From: Bacteroidota bacterium
Lineage (GTDB): Bacteria; Bacteroidota; Bacteroidia; Chitinophagales; Saprospiraceae
DNA: 5,418 nucleotides
Direction: 5' to 3'
Assembly: GCA_018969455.1 (NCBI GenBank)
Contig: JAGWYI010000315.1
Location: 1 to 5,418 of the forward strand
Translations under genes and position numbers: made by a program
Shown here: positions 1 through 5,418 of the stretch, one piece after another
How the letters are laid out: each line of letters opens with the position of its first letter
How positions within the stretch are numbered: position 1 is the stretch's first letter
Notes under the pieces: model-generated
Database searches by the model: none
What the model was told of the DNA's origin: nothing
What the model saw: the letters and a program-made list of their open reading frames with translations, nothing else

Positions 1-119
1 CTTGCCTGGCGCCAAAATCTTTACCTTTCATCTATCCCGGAGGTTTTAAAACAGTTTCTTACAACAAGGCGGCCGATGCTTTTTTTATGCGCCACGGGTG
101 TAGGGCGCAATCCACTTGC
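1..119. other. Downstream flank, probably edge of a neighbouring gene; unassigned
   Basis: This 119-base flank lies beyond the pump stop and holds no gene I can name. Two weak readings exist. On the plus strand the frame from base 1 is open to a TGA at 136-138 and contains WRQNLYLSSIPEVLKQFL, which faintly resembles the C-terminal end of LysR-type regulators; it would be a convergent gene overlapping the pump end by 19 bases. On the minus strand an ATG at 31-29 opens a frame MKGKDFGARQ running off the window, which could be a following gene. Too little of either is visible to choose between them. Confidence 0.3.
88..109 (-). terminator. Short inverted repeat just after the pump gene; possible transcript-end hairpin
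   Basis: TGCGCC at 88-93 and GGCGCA at 104-109 are perfect inverted copies: a 6-bp, GC-rich stem with a 10-base loop, starting 11 bases after the pump stop codon. The position suits a 3'-end hairpin for the operon transcript. However, on the minus strand it is followed by an A run, not the T run of an intrinsic terminator; the T run (80-86) lies on the plus strand, before the stem. A role in termination or in 3'-end protection is therefore only a guess, and a 6-bp stem can occur by chance. Confidence 0.25.
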
Positions 120-3100
120 TCAATTTACTGCTTCGTGATGGGTACGGTTGAATACCCAGAAAATGATGGGGAATACCAGAAGTGTGAGGATGGTCGCTGT
201 GATCAATCCGCCGATAATCACCACAGCCAGGGGTTTTTGCGATTCAGAGCCGATACCCGTTGAAATGGCTGCGGGCAGCAAACCGATAGATGCCATAAGC
301 GCCGTCATAACAACAGGTCGGGTACGTACGCGCACGGCCTGACGTACGGCATCATTCAGGTTGAGGTTGGCTTTGATATTTTGGTGAAATTCGGCGATCA
401 GGATCACGCCATTTTGGATGCAGATACCAAAGAGTGCGATAAATCCGACGCCGGCGGAGATTCCGAAATTGATTCCGGTAAGGTGGAGGGCCATGATACC
501 GCCGATGATAGAGAAAGGCACATTGGCGAGCACCAGCAAGGAATCTTTCAGGTTTCCGAACATTATAAAGAGGAGTAGGAAAATTCCGACGAGGCTTACA
601 GGCACCATTTCACCCAATCGTTTTGTTGCACGCACCTGGTTTTCGAATTCACCGGTCCAACCAATGGAATAACCGGTTGGCAAATTGATGTTGTTGTTCA
701 CGTTGGCTTGTGCTTCGGCGATGGTGCTTCCGAGGTCGCGGTCGCGCACGGAAAATTTGACGCCAATAAATCGTTTGGTATTGTCGCGATAAATAAAAGC
801 CGGACCGGTAATTTTTCGGATGCTAGCGATTTCCTTTAGGGGAATTTTGACCCCTTGAATGGTAGGAACCTTCAGATTGGCCATGTCGTATTCATCTTTT
901 CGGTATTCTTTACTGTATCGAACCCGTATATCGAATTTCTTTTCTCCTTCATATTTTTGGGTGGCGGTTTTACCTCCGAATGCCATTTCGAGTACAGCTT
1001 GAGCGTCGGCCACTGTAATTCCGTAAGCGGCCATTTTTTCGCGGTCGAGGATCACACTGATTTCGGGTTGACCGACATTTCGAAGAATACCTACATCTTT
1101 AATACCAGGTACATGCTCAATTTGTTTGATCACCTGATCGGCAATTTCGTCGAGTTTATTGAGGTCATCGCCATATATTTTGACGGCATTGGAGGCGTTG
1201 ATACCTGCGACACTTTCCGCCACGTTGTCGATGATGGGTTGGGAGTAGTTGTATCCGATACCCTGATAATGGCTTAGGGAGTCGTCCATTTCCCGAATAA
1301 GGTCATCGGTAGAGATTTTGCGTTGCCATTCTTCTTTGGGTTTCAGGTTTACCTGCATTTGTACGTAATAAAATCCGGAGGGATCGGTACCGTCGTTGCT
1401 TCGTCCGGATTGGGAAAGAACCCCATTTACTTCCGGGAATTGTTGGAGTACATTTCGGAGGGTATGCGTCATTTTAACCGTTTCGCTGAGGCTGTAGCTC
1501 ATGGGCATTTTGGCTTCTACCCAGAGTGCGCCTTCGTTGAGTTGGGGTAAAAATTCGGTACCGAGGAAGCTTGCCGAGAACATGGTTAGGCCAATAATGA
1601 TACTGGTAAAGATGAGGGTACGGCGTTTGTGCGCAAAAGTTAGGGCAAAGCCTTTGTCTACCAGGTAGTTCCAGAATTCTACGAATCGGTTGTGTTTTTC
1701 CCGTACGTTTTTATTGAGGAAAATATGGCAAAGAACGGGAACGAGCGTGAGGGTAAATAAAAGAGCGCCGAGCAAGGCGAAGCCCAGGGTATAAGCGAGC
1801 GGCGAGAACATTTTACCTTCCACTTTTTGGAAGGCGAAAATGGGCATAAGGGCAGTAATAATGATCAATTTAGAAAAGAAGATGGCTTTTCCCAGTCCCA
1901 TACCGGTTCTTTTGATCATGCTTCCTTTTGCGAGTTTGTTAAACACCTCCATTCCGCGTTGATGTGCAAGATGATCGAGCGCAACAAAGATTCCTTCTAC
2001 CATCACCACGGCGCCATCGATGATAATCCCGAAGTCGACTGCGCCGAGCGATAACAGATTGGCGCTCATCCCCTTGAGTTTAAGGCAGAGGAAAGAAAAC
2101 AAGAGCGATAGGGGGATAATGATGGAAACGGTAAGCGTAGTACGCCAATCGGCCATGAAGAGAAACACAATAACCGTTACGAATACGATGCCTTCCACCA
2201 TATTGTGGAGAACGGTATGCGTGGTATAATTCATCAGGTTATCGCGGTCGTAGAAGGTGACCATTTTCACATCGGCAGGCAGGATACGGGCATTCAGTTC
2301 TTCAATTTTGGCTTTTACACGGGTAAGCACCTCTTTTGGGTTTTCGCCTTTTCGCATCACCACGATACCTTCTACCACATCATCGTTGTCGTCGAGGCCT
2401 ACCTGTCCGACCCGGGGCATGGCGCTTTCATGCACATCGGCCACATTTTTAACGAGAATAGGGTTTCCACCTGCGTCGTCAATGATGATGTTTTCAATGT
2501 CTTGAACGGATGTAAGCAATCCTACACCGCGCACCACATAGGCCTGGGCATTTTTTTCGATGACATCGCCGCCCACGTTGATGTTGCTTTTATTAACGGC
2601 TTCGAAAACTTGAAGCGGGGTGATGTCGTATTTAGAAAGGCGATTGGGATCAACACTTACTTCATATGTTTTTTCTTGGCCACCAAAGGCTACGAGGTCG
2701 GCTACCCCTGGAACGGCCCGAAGTTGTCGGTCGATCACCCAATTTTGTATCGTCAGCAATTCGCGGGTATCGCGGGTATCGCTTTTGAGGGTGTAGCGGA
2801 AAATTTCGCCGGTAGGCCCGTATGGAGGTTGCACATCGGGTTCGACGCCATCGGGGAGAGTAACATTTCGCAATTGATTGTTCACTTGTTGGCGGGCGAA
2901 AAAGTCTTCCACATCGTCTTCGAAGATAATTTTGATAACCGATAAGCCGAACATAGTGATGCTGCGCACACTGGTTTTTTTCTGCACAGCATTCATGGCG
3001 ATTTCAATGGGTGTTGTAACGAAGCGTTCGATTTCTTCGGCGCTTCGGCCATTCCATTCGGTTACGATAATGATTTGGGTATTTGTAACATCGGGGAATG

Positions 3101-3221
3101 CCTCGATGGGCATATTTCGAAAGGCAATGATCCCAGAAATGACCAAAATGCCTACCCAAAAGAAGGTAAAAGATTTGTTTTTGAGGGAAAATGCGATGAT
3201 ATTTCTGATAAACTTATTCAT
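120..3221 (-). CDS. czcA: CzcA-type heavy-metal RND efflux pump, inner-membrane subunit
   Basis: This is a complete 1033-residue proton-driven RND transporter, of normal length for heavy-metal efflux (HME) pumps. It should form an inner-membrane trimer that moves divalent metal cations into the channel assembly. Seen: a first membrane helix at about residues 15-34 followed by MPIEAFPDVTN (37-47); a large periplasmic loop (about 36-340); helices 2-6 (about 341-499); helix 7 (about 535-553); a second large loop (about 555-870); and helices 8-12 (about 872-1023). This is the duplicated 12-helix RND fold. Helix 4 carries DFGIIIDGAVVMVE, with acidic residues D396, D402 and E409 matching the charged triad needed for transport in Cupriavidus CzcA. 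That motif argues for the Zn/Co/Cd/Ni class over CusA-type Cu/Ag pumps; the exact ion is inferred. Helix 10 reads GVGFIALFGICIQNG (924-938). No TolC domain is fused at the C-terminus. The ATG lies 12 bases after the adaptor stop, with no Shine-Dalgarno; the stop is TGA. No frameshift or missing segment is evident. Confidence 0.96.
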   Translation of the reverse strand: MNKFIRNIIAFSLKNKSFTFFWVGILVISGIIAFRNMPIEAFPDVTNTQIIIVTEWNGRSAEEIERFVTTPIEIAMNAVQKKTSVRSITMFGLSVIKIIFEDDVEDFFARQQVNNQLRNVTLPDGVEPDVQPPYGPTGEIFRYTLKSDTRDTRELLTIQNWVIDRQLRAVPGVADLVAFGGQEKTYEVSVDPNRLSKYDITPLQVFEAVNKSNINVGGDVIEKNAQAYVVRGVGLLTSVQDIENIIIDDAGGNPILVKNVADVHESAMPRVGQVGLDDNDDVVEGIVVMRKGENPKEVLTRVKAKIEELNARILPADVKMVTFYDRDNLMNYTTHTVLHNMVEGIVFVTVIVFLFMADWRTTLTVSIIIPLSLLFSFLCLKLKGMSANLLSLGAVDFGIIIDGAVVMVEGIFVALDHLAHQRGMEVFNKLAKGSMIKRTGMGLGKAIFFSKLIIITALMPIFAFQKVEGKMFSPLAYTLGFALLGALLFTLTLVPVLCHIFLNKNVREKHNRFVEFWNYLVDKGFALTFAHKRRTLIFTSIIIGLTMFSASFLGTEFLPQLNEGALWVEAKMPMSYSLSETVKMTHTLRNVLQQFPEVNGVLSQSGRSNDGTDPSGFYYVQMQVNLKPKEEWQRKISTDDLIREMDDSLSHYQGIGYNYSQPIIDNVAESVAGINASNAVKIYGDDLNKLDEIADQVIKQIEHVPGIKDVGILRNVGQPEISVILDREKMAAYGITVADAQAVLEMAFGGKTATQKYEGEKKFDIRVRYSKEYRKDEYDMANLKVPTIQGVKIPLKEIASIRKITGPAFIYRDNTKRFIGVKFSVRDRDLGSTIAEAQANVNNNINLPTGYSIGWTGEFENQVRATKRLGEMVPVSLVGIFLLLFIMFGNLKDSLLVLANVPFSIIGGIMALHLTGINFGISAGVGFIALFGICIQNGVILIAEFHQNIKANLNLNDAVRQAVRVRTRPVVMTALMASIGLLPAAISTGIGSESQKPLAVVIIGGLITATILTLLVFPIIFWVFNRTHHEAVN

Positions 3222-3233
3222 GCTGCCGGTTTT

Positions 3234-4337
3234 TTAGTCGTTCAAGGCGTCGTAAATGAGTAATTGGTTGGTTGTAAGCACTTGTTCGCCTTCCTGCAAA
3301 CCTGATAGAATGTAGGCAGTATCGCCCACTTTTCGGAACACTTCGATGGGTCGGGTTTCGATGTTGTTTCGGTCATGAAAGACCATTACAAAATTTTTGC
3401 TTTTATCGAAAATGATCGAGTTTGCCGGGATGGCAATCATTTTGGTATTTTCGACATTTGAAAGTTTGATGTTGGCGCGCATTTCTGGTTTGAGGAGGAA
3501 ATCGGCGTTATTCAGGATGATTCGGACCTTCATGGCTTTTGTTTCGGGATCGATGATGTTGAAAAGTTTGTCAACCTTTCCATGAAACACCTTATCGGGA
3601 TAGCTTAGGGTGGTAACCGAGGCTTCGAAACCGAGTTTTACCTGATTGATGTCACTTTCATTTACATTAGCGATGGCCCACACGTCATTGATTTCGGCGA
3701 TATCGAAAATATTGTCGCTGCGGTCATTGCGCAACAGCATATCCTGGTTGATTTTCTTTTCGATGATAAATCCGCTGAGTGGTGCACGGACTTCATACAC
3801 TGCGCCTTTTTTGATGGAGTAGATATTAAATGTTTCCTGTACGCGTTGTAATTGGGATTGTGCTTTTTCGAGCACGCTGCGTGCTTCGAGCACATCCCTT
3901 TCGGCATTTAATTTGCCTTCAAACATTTCCTGGGCTACTTTAAGGTTGTTTTTAGCGACCAGTACATCATTTTTGGCGTCTTCCATTTCTTTTTCAAAGC
4001 CTGCTACATCCGTGCTTCGAATGGTTGCGAGCAATTGGCCTTTTTTGACGAAATCGCCTAGTTCAACAAAAACCTTGGTTACGCTTCCGCCCACGAGGGG
4101 ATATACTTCAATCATTTTATTGTTATCGGCAGTTATTTTGCCATAGAAGTTGAGTTCATTTCGGAGCGGCTCCTGTTTTACGCTTGCGAATGTGGTAGAA
4201 GCAAGCATTTTATCGCTTAGAACGAAGGATTCATTTACCGTTTCGGCTTTTGAGGGGGCTTGCTTTTTGCAGGCGGCAAAGCAAATCATCAGTAGGAGGA
4301 GGCGGCTCATGCGTTTCATATTAGAGAATTTTTTCAT
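3234..4337 (-). CDS. czcB: CzcB-type periplasmic adaptor (membrane fusion) lipoprotein
   Basis: This 367-residue adaptor of the RND membrane-fusion family should bridge the pump and the outer-membrane channel. A basic N-terminus, hydrophobic LLLLMICF and lipobox-like FAAC predict signal peptidase II cleavage and lipidation at Cys23; the following KKQ lacks the acidic run of Bacteroidota surface-export signals, so it should face the periplasm. Seen in order: first lipoyl half with GGSVTKVFVELGDFVKKGQ (83-101); a coiled-coil hairpin rich in Ala, Lys, Glu and Gln (about 111-170); second lipoyl half with VRAPLSGFIIEKKI (183-196); beta-barrel (about 219-292) ending in LKPEMRANI (282-290); and a membrane-proximal domain (about 297-358) with IPANSIIF and GLQEGEQVL. 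The His-rich metal-binding N-terminus of classical CzcB is absent. The first ATG overlaps the channel gene by 17 bases. ATG codon 7 (4319-4317) starts one base after the channel stop and would give a more compact signal peptide (Cys17), so it is a credible alternative start. Confidence 0.94.
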   Translation of the reverse strand: MKKFSNMKRMSRLLLLMICFAACKKQAPSKAETVNESFVLSDKMLASTTFASVKQEPLRNELNFYGKITADNNKMIEVYPLVGGSVTKVFVELGDFVKKGQLLATIRSTDVAGFEKEMEDAKNDVLVAKNNLKVAQEMFEGKLNAERDVLEARSVLEKAQSQLQRVQETFNIYSIKKGAVYEVRAPLSGFIIEKKINQDMLLRNDRSDNIFDIAEINDVWAIANVNESDINQVKLGFEASVTTLSYPDKVFHGKVDKLFNIIDPETKAMKVRIILNNADFLLKPEMRANIKLSNVENTKMIAIPANSIIFDKSKNFVMVFHDRNNIETRPIEVFRKVGDTAYILSGLQEGEQVLTTNQLLIYDALND

Positions 4338-5418
4338 TTACGAGGTGGTTGATCGTTTCGCAGGCAAGAATGATGCGTTTTTTTAGTTCGTTTGTTTGGA
4401 GGGTATGTTGGCTGTAGCTTTCCATGAAATCGGTAAATTCGAGGAGAGAAACATTTCGTTTTTGGAAGTTTTGGAGAATTCCTCCGTATACAGATTGCAG
4501 ATTTTGGTCGCCGATTCCGGTAAATTGTTGGTATTGGGATTGTTGTTGTTTCCAGGCGTCTATGGCCAGTGCGAGTGCATTTTTCAATTCGTTTTGCTTG
4601 TATTGTTGAAGCGTTTTGGCCTGATCCAGTTGAATAGCAGCACGTTGTATATTGCCTTTATTTTGGTTCCACAACGGAATTGGGATACCCATGGTCACAT
4701 TAATTTGGTTTTGGAAAGCGCCGCCGCGTTGGTCGTAAGAGACACCTGCACTCAGATCGGGGATAGCAAGGGATTGTTGCCATTTGAGGAAGAGCGTATT
4801 ATTGGTAACGAGCAATTGCATGCTCAGGTACTCGGTATTTTTTTGGAGGAGGATATTGAAAAGGCTATCGATTCCGGGCAGTGTTGTTTGGGAGAGTCGT
4901 TGGTTGAGGGCCAAATCATCAGCGACGGGTTGGATGAATTCATTAATTCCGGTAATGATGCGCAGTTGTTCTTGTTGGTCGTTGATGTTTTTTTGAATAT
5001 CGAGCAGGTCGTTTTTGAGGCTTAGCGACAGCGATTGCAGTCGAACGAGGTCGCGCAGTGGGATATTTCCGAGGTTTACCTGTTGTTGGTATGCCGCTGC
5101 GAGCGTATCGATGTTGGTAATTTGGGTATGGAGGCTTTCGTACTTTTGCTGTTCAAAATAGATGGTGTAGAAGCTTTGTCGGAGTTGTTGGAGGAGGGTA
5201 CGCACCAGTTGTTCGAACTGATTTTGAGCGATTTCGATGTTTTGGCGTGCGAATTCGACTTCCTTTTGTTTTTTATGTCCGAGGTAAAGCAGTTGTTGAA
5301 TGGCCAGGGCTTTTTGGCCCCGTTTTCCGGCATCGAGGAAACGGTTGTTTTGCGGATTGAGGAGGTTCAATTCGCCGGAGGCATAAGGGAGCGCCCATAT
5401 TTTGGCTTGAACGACATC
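4321..5418 (-). CDS. czcC: CzcC/TolC-type outer-membrane efflux channel, 5' end beyond window
   Basis: The last 365 codons of an outer-membrane efflux protein (OEP/TolC family) are visible. As a trimer it should form the outer-membrane barrel and periplasmic tunnel of the metal exporter. The frame stays open to the window edge, beginning DVVQAKIWALPYASGELN; the signal peptide and an estimated several tens of residues are missing. A TTG at 5370-5368 could be mistaken for a start, but the coding text before it looks like normal family sequence. Numbering from the visible start: GKRGQKALAI (31-40) resembles the (G)GKR motif of CzcC proteins; long Gln-rich amphipathic helices (about 45-155) include the first-repeat turn LGNIPLRDLVRLQSL (116-130); a strand region IPDLSAGVSYDQRGG (219-233) is followed by GIPIPLWNQNKGNI (244-257), a family hallmark; a second helical repeat (about 257-360) has NVSLLEFTDFMESY (322-335), the counterpart of the first-repeat turn. 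It ends in TAA, overlapping the adaptor start. Confidence 0.93.
   Translation of the reverse strand, partial: DVVQAKIWALPYASGELNLLNPQNNRFLDAGKRGQKALAIQQLLYLGHKKQKEVEFARQNIEIAQNQFEQLVRTLLQQLRQSFYTIYFEQQKYESLHTQITNIDTLAAAYQQQVNLGNIPLRDLVRLQSLSLSLKNDLLDIQKNINDQQEQLRIITGINEFIQPVADDLALNQRLSQTTLPGIDSLFNILLQKNTEYLSMQLLVTNNTLFLKWQQSLAIPDLSAGVSYDQRGGAFQNQINVTMGIPIPLWNQNKGNIQRAAIQLDQAKTLQQYKQNELKNALALAIDAWKQQQSQYQQFTGIGDQNLQSVYGGILQNFQKRNVSLLEFTDFMESYSQHTLQTNELKKRIILACETINHLVNEKIL

Noticed and set aside
32..122. Stop-codon readthrough extending the pump C-terminus
   Set aside because: The frame after the pump TGA stays open for about 30 codons, but that is unremarkable by chance, the added residues form no recognisable domain, and 1033 residues is already a normal pump length.
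855..1277. A 140-codon plus-strand open frame inside the pump gene
   Set aside because: It is codon-aligned antisense over the well-conserved second periplasmic region of the pump, with no independent sign of coding.
2205..2945. A 246-codon open frame on the plus strand inside the pump gene
   Set aside because: It is codon-aligned antisense to the pump. In that register stops arise only from TTA, CTA or TCA in the real gene, and these are rare here. Its translation has no recognisable domain, while the minus-strand frame is an unmistakable RND pump.
4396..5025. A 209-codon open frame on the plus strand inside the channel gene
   Set aside because: It is also codon-aligned antisense and is explained by the same scarcity of TTA, CTA and TCA codons in the channel gene. 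The minus-strand frame carries clear OEP-family motifs.
5368..5370. TTG as the start codon of the channel gene
   Set aside because: The same frame is open for 16 further codons to the window edge and reads like family sequence; starting here would also remove the signal peptide, which an outer-membrane protein needs. The gene is cut by the window, not started here.
1..5418. A novel defence, mobile or RNA-based system in the window
   Set aside because: I saw no CRISPR-like repeats, transposase, tRNA or rRNA, toxin-antitoxin pair or long intergenic space; nearly all bases are accounted for by three genes of a well-known efflux family.

Overview
The window holds most of one operon on the minus strand: a three-gene tripartite heavy-metal efflux system (HME-RND type, Czc family). 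In transcription order, from high to low coordinates, it encodes an outer-membrane channel (CzcC/TolC type, 5' end cut by the window edge), a periplasmic adaptor lipoprotein (CzcB type) and a complete inner-membrane RND pump (CzcA type). The genes are packed tightly: czcC and czcB overlap by 17 bases (or are one base apart if the second ATG of czcB is used), and czcB and czcA are 12 bases apart. This implies one transcript and probably translational coupling.

The sequence suggests a member of the Bacteroidota. There are no Shine-Dalgarno-like purine runs before czcB or czcA, the adaptor is a short lipoprotein, and the pump has wording I associate with Bacteroidota CzcA proteins (MPIEAFPDVTN near the N-terminus, VEG rather than VEN after the transmembrane-4 metal/proton motif, a QKVEGKMFSPLAYTLGFALL stretch). 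This assignment rests on recollection of the family, not on a search, and no genus can be named.

Layout: 5418-4321, channel gene; 4337-3234, adaptor; 3221-120, pump; 119-1, a short tail with a small GC-rich inverted repeat and possibly the edge of a neighbouring gene. The promoter and any metal-responsive regulator would lie beyond 5418 and cannot be seen.

Together the products should form a proton-driven complex spanning both membranes that exports divalent metal cations. The DFG-x3-DGA-x4-VE motif in the pump places it with the Zn/Co/Cd/Ni branch rather than the Cu/Ag (CusA) branch, but the exact ion cannot be read from the sequence. I looked for an undescribed system and found none: this is an ordinary, apparently intact efflux operon. 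All long plus-strand open frames inside the genes are antisense shadows.
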